Assembly (NCBI RefSeq): GCF_016342265.1
Contig: NZ_JAEIOS010000015.1
Span: 1-64,000 of the forward strand
Direction: 5' to 3'
Source of the DNA: Corynebacterium meridianum
GTDB taxonomy: Bacteria; Actinomycetota; Actinomycetes; Mycobacteriales; Mycobacteriaceae
DNA length: 64,000 nucleotides
Below are positions 16,687-25,878 of the stretch, piece after piece. Each line of letters begins with the position of its first letter. Position 1 is the first letter of the stretch. Under the pieces are notes generated by a model. The model was not told the origin of the DNA. It saw only the letters and a program-made list of their open reading frames with translations, and searched no databases. The position numbers and the translations under genes were made by a program.

Positions 16687-17025
16687 TCAGTTGGCGGCGT
16701 TGAAGGCTTCGACGATGTTGTCCGGGATCTTACCGCGGTCGGCGACCTCGTAGCCGTTCTCCCGGGCCCACTGGCGGATCTCCTTGGTGCGGTTCCGGGA
16801 TCCGCCGCTGGAGCGACGGCGCTGGCGGCCGCTGCCCGTGGTGCGCTTACGCCCGACCTCGATGTAGCGCTGCAGGGACTCACGGAGCTCGTTGGCGTGC
16901 TCCTCGTTCAGGTCCACGGAGTAGTCCGTCCCGTCGAGGGAGAAGTGCACGACGTGCAGTTCGTCCTCGGAGAGGGGGGTCTTGGTCAGATCGTCGAAGT
17001 ACTGGGTGATTTCCCGTCGTGCCAT
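16687..17025 (-). CDS. lsr2: Lsr2/CgpS-type nucleoid-associated silencer
   Basis: 112 residues with the Lsr2 layout: N-terminal dimerisation domain (MARREITQYFDDLTKTPLS...HVVHFSLDGTDYSVDLNEEHANELRESLQRYI), a basic Ser/Arg linker and a C-terminal DNA-binding domain (TKEIRQWARENGYEVADRGKIPDNIVEAFNAAN). Lsr2 proteins bind AT-rich DNA through an RGR motif in the minor groove and silence horizontally acquired genes; here the motif reads RGK. The ATG at 17025 has GAAGGAG upstream. The low-G+C polysaccharide block elsewhere in this window is the kind of DNA Lsr2 would target. Confidence 0.92.
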   Translation of the reverse strand: MARREITQYFDDLTKTPLSEDELHVVHFSLDGTDYSVDLNEEHANELRESLQRYIEVGRKRTTGSGRQRRRSSGGSRNRTKEIRQWARENGYEVADRGKIPDNIVEAFNAAN

Positions 17026-17568
17026 ACCGTTGACTCCTTCATTGTCGTGATTCGTGATCGGTCCACGGAGATCCGATGATGTTCTGCCCGGATACACTCG
17101 GATATCCGGGCGCGTGGAGGCGGGATACGCAGCAATCCTGTTCGCTCTATCGGCCCGGTTCGGCTGGAACTGTCCGGTGCCGGGAAAGAAGATCGTATCG
17201 CGAAGTTGTAAAAGGATATACAGCTGTACTCGCCGCTTTAATTGGAGGTTATACGATTCCGGTAATTTACACAATGTGGCCGGTGATCACGTGAACTTAC
17301 TGATTCCCGCACGACGTGCGAACTATAGCCGTCCGGAATTAAATGCGGGCCTGCTACGCCTGAGAGATATTAAGAATTTCATGATGAAATCCATGGATGA
17401 AATCTGAGCCACCGTCGTAAATTAATTGATCGTCGTGGCGCACCATTTGTGGTCCCCACCGGGACTTCGCCGTCCGGCTCAATCGTTGGGTTCCGGTACG
17501 CAGAAAAGGCTGCCGCTGTCCCGCGGAAGGTGCGGGTGAGCGGCAGCCTGAAGGGGAGGGACTCGGGA
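17026..17568. other. AT-rich leader of lsr2; no gene seen
   Basis: About 540 bases, with 17200-17440 clearly richer in A+T than the flanks (runs such as TTAAATGCG, ATATTAAGAATTTC, AAATTAATTG). Long AT-rich upstream regions fit autoregulation by Lsr2. The 117-codon plus-strand frame at 17054-17407 has no recognisable domain or ribosome site and I do not call it. Confidence 0.45.
17502..17549 (-). terminator. Terminator of the DUF6474 gene
   Basis: AGGCTGCCGCT (17507-17517) pairs with AGCGGCAGCCT (17539-17549). Read on the minus strand the stem is followed by TTTTCTG, so it ends transcription of the gene at 17569-18207. Confidence 0.75.
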
Positions 17569-18207
17569 TCAGCTCCGGTTCTGCAGGCGTTCCTGGATCT
17601 GTGCGGCGAGATTATCCAGCTCCCGCGCGACGGTATTGTGGCTCCGCCGGCGCTGGTGGGGGGCCAGGTACTCGGCGTTGTTCACCGCACTGACGAGCTC
17701 ATCCAGTCGGTCCTTGGCGTCGATCCGGAAACCGGAGGCGACGGGGGCTGACTCGAGATTGTCCCGGATGCCGTCGATACGGGCCTTCAACGGTGCCCCG
17801 TGGCCCGAGTAGCGGGCCAGCTGTTCGGTGGTGACGCCGTTGCGGCGGGCCTGCTGCTTCTCCACCTGCTCCCGCGCGAGGGTGACACCCCGGTAGATGA
17901 GGGGGAGCGCCAGCGGAACGACCATCCGGGCGGCGGCGGCATAGCGACGCACGCTCTGCGTGTTGAACCGCCCCTGCCTGATCTGAGCCAGCTGGTTCTG
18001 CGCCATCTTCTTCTCGTGGCGCCGCTTGGCCTTCAGGCCCTTCTTCTCGGCTTTCAGCAGTTCCTTCTCCTGCTTGGCCAGCAGCTTGGAGCGCCGGTGG
18101 TTGAGTTTGGCGGTCTGCTTGACCTCAGACTTCGCCCGGGCCTGCGCGGCCTTGATCTCCGCCTTGGTTCTGGCCCGGCTCTTACGGATCGCCTCGAAAA
18201 TGCCCAT
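17569..18207 (-). CDS. DUF6474-type protein, Lys/Arg-rich coiled coil with membrane segment
   Basis: 212 residues. The first ~95 are extremely basic and helical (MGIFEAIRKSRARTKAEIKAAQARAKSEVKQ...), predicted coiled coil. A hydrophobic stretch follows (AAARMVVPLALPLIYRG, ~110-126), then a soluble helical C-terminal domain. The family is restricted, as far as I know, to Corynebacteriales and has no assigned function; envelope localisation is plausible. It is monocistronic with its own terminator. Confidence 0.75.
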   Translation of the reverse strand: MGIFEAIRKSRARTKAEIKAAQARAKSEVKQTAKLNHRRSKLLAKQEKELLKAEKKGLKAKRRHEKKMAQNQLAQIRQGRFNTQSVRRYAAAARMVVPLALPLIYRGVTLAREQVEKQQARRNGVTTEQLARYSGHGAPLKARIDGIRDNLESAPVASGFRIDAKDRLDELVSAVNNAEYLAPHQRRRSHNTVARELDNLAAQIQERLQNRS

Positions 18208-18291
18208 GGTGTCTGTCTGATCTCCCGTTAACGTGGTCGCGGTCGTTTCTTTTCTAGCCTACCCGCAGGTGGGGTTAAGCTGACTGTCATT

Positions 18292-19821
18292 GTGGAGCTG
18301 GACATCGAATTGCAACCGTCGGACCTCGTCGGCTGCCGGTACCGGGTGGTACAGCGGTACCGGTTCGCCGGGCAGTCACCGACCGAGGCCGCGCTGCGTC
18401 GTATCGAGCGCGCCGAGGCGGGCAAGAGCCGTGTCCTCGCGCTGCTGCCCACTGCGCCGGAACCGTGGGATCCACCGAGGTTCAGTCGCGTGCACATCGA
18501 CTCCGACGACGAGAACGCCGAGCTCGAGACGCTGGAGGCGCTCGCCGCGCAGACCACGATCATCACCGGGGCGGTGTTCACCGGAGTCTCCGACGGACGC
18601 CGCTGGCGGGCCACCCCGGACGTTCTCGTCCGCGACGGTGACGGGCGCTATCTCCCGGTGATCGTGTCCAACCACCGCATCGCCCGCCCGGAGGAAGGTC
18701 GGAAGCAGCCGCTCATCGCCACCGCGCGGCTGGGGCTCGGTGCCCCGTCCACCGGCGCCTACCGGCTCCGGCACCACGCGGTCGACGGCTACCGGCTGGG
18801 ACTCTCCGCCCGGGCGTTGGCGGGGTTCGGCCTCGACAGTGGACGCGGGGCCGCCATCGGGCAGGACCGGGAGCTGGCGTTCCTGGTGGACACCGGCCAC
18901 TACCAGGCGGCGTTGTCGACCGCTCTCGCCGCTTCCCTGCCTGATCGGCCACGGCGGCTGAAGGAGTGCGGCGAGTGCCGCTTCTGGTTCGACTGCGGCC
19001 CGAGACTCACCGCGGCGGACGACATCTCGCTGCTGTTCCCCGGGGATCGCGCGGAGCGGTACCGGCTGCGCGGGATCGACACCGTGGGTGAGCTGATCGA
19101 CGCGGACCTCGGGGAGGCCTCCGCACTCGCGGCGGCGTGGCGGGCCCGGATCCCGGTGCTGCGCCGCGTGGAACGGGTCAGCGCCCCCCGGTTCGACGTG
19201 GAGATCGACATCGACGTGGAGGCATACCTCGACCAGGGTGCCTACCTCTGGGGCGCGTTCGACGGGCGCGACTACCACCCCTTCGTCACCTGGGGTGGCC
19301 TGGGAACGGCCGCGGAGGCCGACACATTCGCGGGATTCTGGGCCTGGTTGTGCTCCGTGCGCGACGACGCCCACGCCCGGGGCCTCAGTTTCGCGGCATT
19401 CTGCTACGCCAGGCACGGCGAGAACCATTGGCTGTCCAGCAGTGCCCGCCGCTTCGGCGGCCACGTGAGCCCGGAGGGGCACCGCGTGCCCTCCGAGGCG
19501 GAGATCGCCGCGTTCATCTCCTCGGATGAGTGGGTCGACGTGTTCGCCGCCGTCCGCGCCCAGCTCATCGGGCCCCGCGGCCTCGGGCTGAAGACGGTGG
19601 CGCCCCAGGCCGGATTCACCTGGGCGGAGACGGAGCTGGACGGCGAGGCGAGTGTGGACATGTACCGGATCGCCGCGGGGCACACCGATGCCGATCCCGC
19701 CGCGGTGGCCGAAGCCAGGAGGCGGCTGCTCAGCTACAACGGCGACGACTGCCGGGCGACGTCCGTCGTCCGCGCCTGGCTGGCCGTCGGCGCGCCGGGC
19801 ACCCCGCCCCTCATGGGCTGA
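18292..19821 (+). CDS. TM0106-family RecB-like putative nuclease
   Basis: 509 residues. The N-terminal half has a RecB-like Cas4-type layout with a late Cys cluster (ECGECRFWFDCGP). The C-terminal half contains acidic motifs (EIDIDVEAY...YLWGAF) and ends with YNGDDCRATSVVRAWL, characteristic of the TM0106 family's RNase H-like exonuclease domain. Substrate and pathway are unknown; DNA repair is a reasonable guess. The start is GTG at 18292. The stop overlaps the convergent membrane protein gene by 11 bases. Confidence 0.72.
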   Translation: MELDIELQPSDLVGCRYRVVQRYRFAGQSPTEAALRRIERAEAGKSRVLALLPTAPEPWDPPRFSRVHIDSDDENAELETLEALAAQTTIITGAVFTGVSDGRRWRATPDVLVRDGDGRYLPVIVSNHRIARPEEGRKQPLIATARLGLGAPSTGAYRLRHHAVDGYRLGLSARALAGFGLDSGRGAAIGQDRELAFLVDTGHYQAALSTALAASLPDRPRRLKECGECRFWFDCGPRLTAADDISLLFPGDRAERYRLRGIDTVGELIDADLGEASALAAAWRARIPVLRRVERVSAPRFDVEIDIDVEAYLDQGAYLWGAFDGRDYHPFVTWGGLGTAAEADTFAGFWAWLCSVRDDAHARGLSFAAFCYARHGENHWLSSSARRFGGHVSPEGHRVPSEAEIAAFISSDEWVDVFAAVRAQLIGPRGLGLKTVAPQAGFTWAETELDGEASVDMYRIAAGHTDADPAAVAEARRRLLSYNGDDCRATSVVRAWLAVGAPGTPPLMG

Positions 19822-21181
19822 ATGCGCCCGCGAGAATCAGCCCGGTGAGCCCGCCGAGAACCATCAGCCCCACCACGATCTGACCGTACGCCGGCCGGTA
19901 CCGGCCCGTTGCGGTTGCCGGAGTACCCGGATCGTGCGCCTCCTGCGGACGGTGTCTCTGTACGACCACCGCGGTGACCGCGAGCGGGAGGAAGGCACCG
20001 AGGCTCAACGCGACGAACACGGCGGGAACGGGCCCCGTGTCCCGGGGGAGGGGGAGCTGGAGAAGCACCAGCGCACCGTTGAGCAGCGTGGACCGCAGCA
20101 GCCCGAGGGTGTCCAGCAGACCCATGCCCCGCCGGACGGCGGCCGGCCCGCCACCGATGACGGAGGGAACCAGGAAGCTCAGGACCCCGATCAGCAGCTG
20201 CGCACCGAAACCCACGAGCAGCGGCGGTACCGGCAGGGAGACCGCGACATCTCCCCCGTGCAGGGCATCGGCGGCGGCGGTGAGGACACCGACGATCAAC
20301 CACACCGGTGCGGCGACGACGGCGAACGCGGCGAACGTCAGCCGGTCGCGCGGATCCGCGAGGACATCCCGGACGTTCCCCAGCCACGGCAGGGCGGCGA
20401 TCGCCCACCCGACGGCGTAGACCACCAGGCCCGCCCCCAGGACCGGTGCCACCCCGACCAGCGCACCGGTCACGGAGGTGGTCAGACCGCAGCCCAGAAC
20501 GACCGCGGCCGCGACCGTGCGATCATCACCGCCGCGGGTACGCCAGACCGCGGGGAACATCAGCGTGAGGGAGCCGAACGCGGCCAACCCGACGAAGCCC
20601 GGGAGATTCAGAAGCAGATGGGCGGTGTACAGTCTCGCCGCCCACGCGCCGGGCACGCCGACGATCAGGAGCGTGCCCGCGGTGACGCCACCCAGCAGGC
20701 AGACCGTGGCGAGCACGTACACGGCGACGATGGGCCGGAATCGCCGGGTCCGCTCCGCGGCGTGGTACTGCGCTGCCAGGGAACATCCGTGGAGCACCGC
20801 CCCGGCGGCGACCAACCCTGCGCCGGTCAGGGACAGCCGGTGGGACGCGGTTGCCGGGAGCTGACCCGCCAGCAGCAGCACGGTGCCGGCATTCACCACA
20901 CCGATCCGGTACAGCTGACGGACCTGGTGCGCGCGCGTGGGTCGGTTTCCGGTGAACCGCGCCGTGAAGTACTGGGACCACACCATGATCGAGGTCGTGA
21001 TCACCCCGATCCCGAGGGCGTGCACCGGGATCCAGGTGCCCACCCCACCGGTCCGGGCGGATACGGTGGCGACGATCAGGAGCAGCAGCCAGCAGGCGAC
21101 GGGAGCGTTGGCGCGCAGCATCCACCGGCGGCGGGACCATGCGGGCTGCACCGCTGGGGTGTCGGCGGGTGGCGTGGGCAT
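19811..21181 (-). CDS. Polytopic membrane protein (about 11-12 helices), copper-oxidase-associated type
   Basis: 456 residues, almost wholly hydrophobic helices. Segments such as AHLLLNLPGFVGLAAFGSL and PPLLVGFGAQLLIGVLSFLVPSVIGGGP, with conserved His, resemble the N-terminal membrane domain of actinobacterial multicopper oxidases and NnrS-like proteins. No cupredoxin domain is attached, so an enzymatic role is not shown. It ends 10 bases before the end of the MFS gene region upstream of it on the same strand and may be co-transcribed with that gene. Confidence 0.55.
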   Translation of the reverse strand: MPTPPADTPAVQPAWSRRRWMLRANAPVACWLLLLIVATVSARTGGVGTWIPVHALGIGVITTSIMVWSQYFTARFTGNRPTRAHQVRQLYRIGVVNAGTVLLLAGQLPATASHRLSLTGAGLVAAGAVLHGCSLAAQYHAAERTRRFRPIVAVYVLATVCLLGGVTAGTLLIVGVPGAWAARLYTAHLLLNLPGFVGLAAFGSLTLMFPAVWRTRGGDDRTVAAAVVLGCGLTTSVTGALVGVAPVLGAGLVVYAVGWAIAALPWLGNVRDVLADPRDRLTFAAFAVVAAPVWLIVGVLTAAADALHGGDVAVSLPVPPLLVGFGAQLLIGVLSFLVPSVIGGGPAAVRRGMGLLDTLGLLRSTLLNGALVLLQLPLPRDTGPVPAVFVALSLGAFLPLAVTAVVVQRHRPQEAHDPGTPATATGRYRPAYGQIVVGLMVLGGLTGLILAGAFSP

Positions 21182-21190
21182 ACCGCCAGG

Positions 21191-22444
21191 TTAACCCCGC
21201 CTCCGCGCCGCGTGGCGGCGGATCCGGTCCCAGGTGAGGGCGACGGCGATGAGCAGCTGGACCACCAGGAGTGCGAGCAGCCAGACGATGAGCCCCGACC
21301 ATCCGTCGCGGACCAGGACCGTTCCGGAGAACCAGCCCACCAGCGAGGAACCCAGGTAGTAGCAGAACAGGTACATGCTCGATGCCTCGGCGCGGTCGGC
21401 GGTGGCGAGTCGGCCGATCCACCCGGATGCGGTGGAGTGCACCGCGAAGAAGGCGGCGGTGAACAGCAGGGTCCCGACAACGGTGACCGCCAGGTTGCCG
21501 GAGACCGCCATCCCGATGCCCGCCAGGGCGACGAGGACCATCCCGACCAGCACCTTGCCGGGTCCGAAGCGGGAGGCCCAGGCGCCCGCCCGTGCGGAGG
21601 ACCACGTCCCCGACAGGTACAGGACGAACAGTGCACCGACGAGTGCCTCGGAGAGGCCGAAGCGGTCGATCATCCGGAAGCCCAGGTAGTTGTAGAAGGA
21701 CACGAACACGCCCATGACGAGAAACGCGGTGACGAACAGTGCGGCCAGCCGGGGGTTGCGCCAGTGGCCGGCCATCGCGGCGAACTCACTGCGGACGTGG
21801 AGCTCCTTGCGGGTGAACCTACGCTGCGCAGGCAGTGTCCGCAGGATCACGAGGACGAAGAGTGCGGCGACGAGGGCATCGGCACCGAGTGCCCACCGCC
21901 AGGACGCGAACTCGAGGACCCCGGCGGGCACGATCCGGCCGATGAGCCCGCCGAGGGACGTGCCCGCGACGTAGATCCCCATCGCGCGGGACAGGTGCTC
22001 GGGGTGGAGTTCCTCGGACAGCCACGTCATGGCCACCGCGGGAACACCCGCCAGCAGCGCGCCCTGCAGCCCACGGCCCGCTATCAGCCACCAGATCCCC
22101 GGGGCGAAGGGGAGCAGCGCCCCGAGCGCCACCGCCGCGATCACCGACGCCACCAGGACCCGCCCCCGGCCGAAGCGTTCGGAGAGGATCGAGGCGGGCA
22201 CGATGGCGAGTGCCAGTGCACCGGTCGTCGCCGACACCGTCAGGGCGGACTGGGTGGGCGTGACACCGAGCTCGGTGGTCAGCGTGGGCAGCATCGCCTG
22301 CGTGCAGTAGAGCGCGTTGAAGGTGGCGAGGCCCGCGGCGAGCATCGCCAGGACGGCCCGCCGGTAGTCGGCGTCGCCGCGTCGCAGGCCCTCCGGCAGC
22401 TCGGTGGAGTCGGCGGCGGGGGAGGTGGTGCTCATGGCGTCCAT
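21191..22444 (-). CDS. MFS efflux transporter (AraJ/YnfM-like, 12 helices)
   Basis: About 417 residues with the MFS motif A-like loop (SERFGRGRVLVAS) after helix 2 and an early ALYCTQAMLPTLTTELG segment typical of the drug/arabinose exporter group. The frame is open to 22456; ATGs at 22444 and 22435 are both plausible, so the exact start is uncertain. The LysR gene is divergent and only ~80 bases away, the usual layout of a regulator and its target exporter. Confidence 0.88.
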   Translation of the reverse strand: MDAMSTTSPAADSTELPEGLRRGDADYRRAVLAMLAAGLATFNALYCTQAMLPTLTTELGVTPTQSALTVSATTGALALAIVPASILSERFGRGRVLVASVIAAVALGALLPFAPGIWWLIAGRGLQGALLAGVPAVAMTWLSEELHPEHLSRAMGIYVAGTSLGGLIGRIVPAGVLEFASWRWALGADALVAALFVLVILRTLPAQRRFTRKELHVRSEFAAMAGHWRNPRLAALFVTAFLVMGVFVSFYNYLGFRMIDRFGLSEALVGALFVLYLSGTWSSARAGAWASRFGPGKVLVGMVLVALAGIGMAVSGNLAVTVVGTLLFTAAFFAVHSTASGWIGRLATADRAEASSMYLFCYYLGSSLVGWFSGTVLVRDGWSGLIVWLLALLVVQLLIAVALTWDRIRRHAARRRG

Positions 22445-22456
22445 CGTGCCGCGCAC

Positions 22457-22522
22457 CGGCTAATTAGTAAAATATGGATAAAGTAGGTAAACGATGCATT
22501 TAACGCATGGAAGGAGTCGGTC
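22457..22522. promoter_or_regulatory. AT-rich divergent promoter/operator, MFS and LysR genes
   Basis: This short spacer is much richer in A+T than its flanks (TAATTAGTAAAATATGG). It contains ATGCATTTAACGCAT, an interrupted dyad of the kind LysR proteins bind. It also carries AAGGAG (22511-22516), the ribosome site of the LysR gene. Confidence 0.5.
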
Positions 22523-23434
22523 GTGCCACGCCGTTCCTCACCCCGGCTCGATGACCTCGAAGCGTTCATCCGGCTCGCCGAATCCGGCCATCTCACCGCC
22601 ACCGCGGAAGAACTCGGGATCCCCCAACCGACGCTCTCCCGGAGAATCGCCCGGCTGGAGGAGGACCTCGGCACGAACCTGTTCGACCGCGCCGGGCGGA
22701 CGCTGACGCTGAACACCCGCGGGCGGGCCTTCCTCGGCCACGCCCGTCGCATCAGCGCCCTATTCACCGCCGCACGGACGGACATGGAGCGACTCATGGA
22801 CCCGGAACGCGGCACCGTCCGCATCGACTTCATGCACTCCCTCGGGACCTGGCTCGTCCCCGGGCTGCTGCGCGCCTACCGGGCGGAACACGCCGGTGTG
22901 CAGTTCGAACTCCACCAGGGTGCCGTCCGACAGCTCGTGGAACGGGTGCTCCGGGACGACGCTGATCTGGCGCTCGTCGGGCCACGCCCGGATGAAAGCC
23001 GCGGGGACGGTGCCGCGCTCGGCTGGCTCCGTCTGCACCGCCAGCCACTGGCCCTCGCTGTCCCGGAGGGGCACCGGCTCGCCGCGGAGGACGGCCCGGT
23101 TCCGCTGTCGGACGCGGCCGGGGAACCCTTCATCGGGATGCGCGCCGGCTACGGTACCCGGCAGCTGCTCGAGGAACTGACCATCGAGGCCGGTTTCCGG
23201 CCGAACCTCGTGTTCGAGTCGATGGAGCTCAGCACCGTCGCCGGACTGGTCAGCGCGGGGCTCGGGGTGGCACTGCTGCCGATGAACGATCCGTACCTCG
23301 CACCGGCCGGCCTGCTGCTCCGCCCACTGGATCCGCCGGCGCACCGCGAACTCGGGCTGGTCTGGCGTGCCGCGGCGTCACCCGCGCCGCCGGTGGACCG
23401 GTTCCGGGAATTCGTTTCAGCCGCCGGCGGTTGA
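22523..23434 (+). CDS. LysR-family transcriptional regulator
   Basis: 303 residues: N-terminal winged helix (LDDLEAFIRLAESGHLTATAEELGIPQPTLSRRIARLEEDLGTNLFDRAGR) and a C-terminal periplasmic-binding-like effector domain (residues ~90-300). Starts at GTG 22523 with AAGGAG 6 bases upstream. Most likely controls the divergent MFS exporter; effector unknown. Confidence 0.9.
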   Translation: MPRRSSPRLDDLEAFIRLAESGHLTATAEELGIPQPTLSRRIARLEEDLGTNLFDRAGRTLTLNTRGRAFLGHARRISALFTAARTDMERLMDPERGTVRIDFMHSLGTWLVPGLLRAYRAEHAGVQFELHQGAVRQLVERVLRDDADLALVGPRPDESRGDGAALGWLRLHRQPLALAVPEGHRLAAEDGPVPLSDAAGEPFIGMRAGYGTRQLLEELTIEAGFRPNLVFESMELSTVAGLVSAGLGVALLPMNDPYLAPAGLLLRPLDPPAHRELGLVWRAAASPAPPVDRFREFVSAAGG

Positions 23435-23478
23435 GCCGCCGGCGGGGCACGGCGGGTGACGTGCGGTGGATCGGGCAC

Positions 23479-23514
23479 GAAAAAAACCGCCCACCGGCAA
23501 AAGCGGTGGGCGGT
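23479..23514 (-). terminator. sodA terminator
   Basis: ACCGCCCACC (23486-23495) pairs with GGTGGGCGGT (23505-23514). On the minus strand the stem is followed by a run of seven T, an ideal intrinsic terminator for sodA. Confidence 0.88.
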
Positions 23515-23530
23515 CAGATCTCGTGGTGCC

Positions 23531-24139
23531 CTACTTCTTGGCGGCACCGGCGTAACGCTCAGCGACATCGTCCCAGTTGAAGACGTTCCACACGGCCTTG
23601 ACGTAATCGGCCTTGACGTTCTTGTACTGGAGGTAGAAGGCGTGCTCCCACATGTCCAGCATGAGCAGCGGGGTCAGGTTGGCGGAGATGTTGCCCTGCT
23701 GGTCGGTCAGCTGCTCGATGACGAGGCGACCACCGATGTGGTCGTAACCCAGGACCGCCCAGCCGGAGCCCTGCAGGCCCAGCGCGGCACCGGAGAAGTG
23801 CTCCTTGAACTTCTCGAAGGAACCGAAGTCCCGCTCGATGGCCTCGGCCAGCTCACCGGTGGGCTCGCCGCCACCGTTGGGGGAGAGGTTCTTCCAGAAG
23901 ATGGAGTGGTTGGTGTGGCCACCGAGGTTGAAGGCGAGGTTCTTCGACAGTGCGGTGACCTCGTCGCCGATGGTGCCGTTCTCGCGGGCCTTGGCGAGTG
24001 CCTCCATGGCTGCGTTGGCGCCCTTGACGTAGTTGGCGTGATGCTTGGAGTGGTGCAGCTCCATGATCTCGGCGGCTATATGCGGCTCGAGGGCATCGTA
24101 GGCGTAATCCAGCTCGGGGAGCTCGTAGTAGGTGGTCAT
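23531..24139 (-). CDS. sodA: Superoxide dismutase, Mn/Fe type
   Basis: 202 residues with all family landmarks: [17 protein letters not shown], metal-ligand His in [30 protein letters not shown] with the second His, and [13 protein letters not shown] with the Asp and His ligands. Converts superoxide to hydrogen peroxide and oxygen in the cytosol. The ATG at 24139 follows GAAAGGA; the longer frame is not needed. Divergent to msrA, as in C. glutamicum by recall, linking two oxidative-damage functions. Confidence 0.95.
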   Translation of the reverse strand: MTTYYELPELDYAYDALEPHIAAEIMELHHSKHHANYVKGANAAMEALAKARENGTIGDEVTALSKNLAFNLGGHTNHSIFWKNLSPNGGGEPTGELAEAIERDFGSFEKFKEHFSGAALGLQGSGWAVLGYDHIGGRLVIEQLTDQQGNISANLTPLLMLDMWEHAFYLQYKNVKADYVKAVWNVFNWDDVAERYAGAAKK

Positions 24140-24396
24140 GTGAAAATCCTTTCGTATAAGACGGAGCGCGGAACAGGTCCGCGCCGTGGCCCCCATGATA
24201 GGTCAAGACAGAATAACGTCACACATCTAGCACGAAATTGTTATAAGTACGTTCGGACGAACATCGCTCCCCGGCGCCTGTCGCCTGCCGCTAAGCGCCA
24301 ATTCCCCCGGTTAGGGGTAATTCCGCGGGTGCGTCATTCCCCCGCCCCGCCGCCTAGGGTGGTGGTCATGAACACGCACCGAGAAAGGACACCGAC
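24140..24396. promoter_or_regulatory. sodA/msrA divergent intergenic region
   Basis: Holds promoters for both genes: a -10-like TATCAT on the minus strand (24195-24200) for sodA and TAGGGT (24355-24360) for msrA. A small dyad GCGCGGA/TCCGCGC near 24166-24184 lies in the sodA leader. GAAAGGA (24383-24389) is the msrA ribosome site. Confidence 0.45.
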
Positions 24397-25074
24397 ATGG
24401 GATGGTTGATAGGTCGCGAACCCGAGATGGTCACCGCCGAGAATGCACTCAAGGGAGGCCGGCACCCGGTCCTGGAGGACCCGCGGCCCCACGCTGTTCT
24501 CGGTGTCCCGATCACGGGCCCCTGGCGGGACGGGCAGTCCAGCGTCCTCATCGGGATCGGCTGTTTCTGGGGTGCGGAGAAGATCTTCTGGGAACTCGAC
24601 GGGGTGGAATCAACTTCCGTCGGCTACGCCGGTGGCTACACACCCAACCCCACCTACCGGGAGGTCTGCACCGGCCGTACGGGACACACGGAGGTCGTCG
24701 AAGTGGTGTTCGATCCGGCGCGTGTGACGCTGCCGCAGATCATCGCAACCGCCCTCGAGGCACACGACCCCACCCAGGGTTTCCGCCAGGGAAACGACGT
24801 GGGCACGCAATACCGCTCCGCCTTCTACACCACCGGCAGTCCCGAGCGTGCCCGTGTCGATGCCGACGTGATCCGCGCGATGGTCGCCGACTACGGCGAA
24901 CGGCTCACCGGCGCCGGCTACGGCCCCGTCACCACCGAGATCCTCCCGCTCGCGGACACCCCTGCGGGAGACTACTACCGCGCCGAGGACCATCACCAGC
25001 AGTACCTGCACAAGAATCCCGGAGGCTACTGCCCCCACCACTCCACCGGCGTCGCCTGCGGGTTGCCGGAGTAG
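24397..25074 (+). CDS. msrA: Peptide methionine-S-sulfoxide reductase MsrA
   Basis: 225 residues; catalytic motif GCFWGAE at 55-61 with nucleophile Cys56, then GYAGGYTPNPTYREVCTGRTGHTEVVEVVFDP and HDPTQGFRQGNDVGTQYRS, all hallmark MsrA segments. Reduces methionine-S-sulfoxide in proteins using thioredoxin or a mycothiol system. A ~45-residue N-terminal extension before the domain is usual for actinobacterial MsrA. It is convergent with the HAD gene, 11 bases apart. Confidence 0.95.
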   Translation: MGWLIGREPEMVTAENALKGGRHPVLEDPRPHAVLGVPITGPWRDGQSSVLIGIGCFWGAEKIFWELDGVESTSVGYAGGYTPNPTYREVCTGRTGHTEVVEVVFDPARVTLPQIIATALEAHDPTQGFRQGNDVGTQYRSAFYTTGSPERARVDADVIRAMVADYGERLTGAGYGPVTTEILPLADTPAGDYYRAEDHHQQYLHKNPGGYCPHHSTGVACGLPE

Positions 25075-25085
25075 ACGCGGGATCG

Positions 25086-25751
25086 TCATGGGGGCGGGAA
25101 GCCGTCCAGGGAGGACAGTCCGTTCTCCCCGTCAACGGCGGGCAACCCGTCCCGGTTCAGCCACACCGCCGCCATACCGGCCCGGCGGGGACCGGCCACA
25201 TCGTTCGCGAAACTGTCGCCGATCATCACCGCCTCACCCGGTGCGACCCCGAGGAGCTCCAGGGCCTTCCGGTAGCACTCCGGTCGGGGCTTGGCGACGC
25301 CCAGATCACCCGATGCGAGCAGCCGCACCCCCGGGAAATCGAGGCCGGTGCGACGGAGCTTCTCGGCCTGGACCTCGGCGACGCTGTTGGTGAGGACGCC
25401 GACCCGGACGCCGGTCCCGAGCGCCCGCCGGAGTGCGGGTTCCGCGTCCGGGAAAGCGGTCCACGCCTCGCGGTACAGGGACAGGAAACGACCGAAGAGC
25501 TCGTCGCACTCGGGGTCCGTGAGCGTGTGCTCGCCGGTGAACTCCCGCGTGCGTCCGCGACGTTGTTCCAGGTGGCTGACGGCGCCCCGCTCGTAGGCGT
25601 CGAACCAGCGTCGCTCGATCTCAAACCAACGATCCGTGTGATCACCGCGGAAACCCAGCTCACGGGCCCACGTCCGGGCGGCCGTCCGGGCTGCGCCGGT
25701 GTGGTCGATGAGAGTGCCGTCGAGGTCGAAGATGATCGCTCTGTAACTCAC
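25086..25751 (-). CDS. HAD-family phosphohydrolase
   Basis: 221 residues starting at GTG 25751 (MSYRAIIFDLDGTLID). Motif I DLDGT carries Asp9/Asp11, motif II is VLTNS, motif III has Lys in GVAKPRPECY and motif IV is MIGDSFANDV. A helical cap lies at ~20-100. Resembles the pyrimidine 5'-nucleotidase/phosphoglycolate-phosphatase subgroup; substrate unknown. The much longer frame to 26369 runs antisense through the next gene and is not used. Confidence 0.85.
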   Translation of the reverse strand: MSYRAIIFDLDGTLIDHTGAARTAARTWARELGFRGDHTDRWFEIERRWFDAYERGAVSHLEQRRGRTREFTGEHTLTDPECDELFGRFLSLYREAWTAFPDAEPALRRALGTGVRVGVLTNSVAEVQAEKLRRTGLDFPGVRLLASGDLGVAKPRPECYRKALELLGVAPGEAVMIGDSFANDVAGPRRAGMAAVWLNRDGLPAVDGENGLSSLDGFPPP

Positions 25752-25878
25752 GCCACGTGACGCTAGCAGTATCCGTGTTCCGGCAGGTATGGTGTCCCGC
25801 GGCGGTGACCCGGTGAGGCTCCGGTCCCGGCCGATCCGGAACCGATTCCATGGACAGGCAGCTGGAGGAAGCAACGAC

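Noticed and set aside
17054-17407. 117-codon frame upstream of lsr2
   Set aside because: No ribosome site, domain or convincing codon bias; it lies in an AT-rich leader region.
19652-22486. 944-codon plus-strand frame
   Set aside because: It runs antisense through the membrane protein and MFS genes, is dominated by Arg/Gly/Gln/Asp/His and has no domain; it is a GC-rich shadow.
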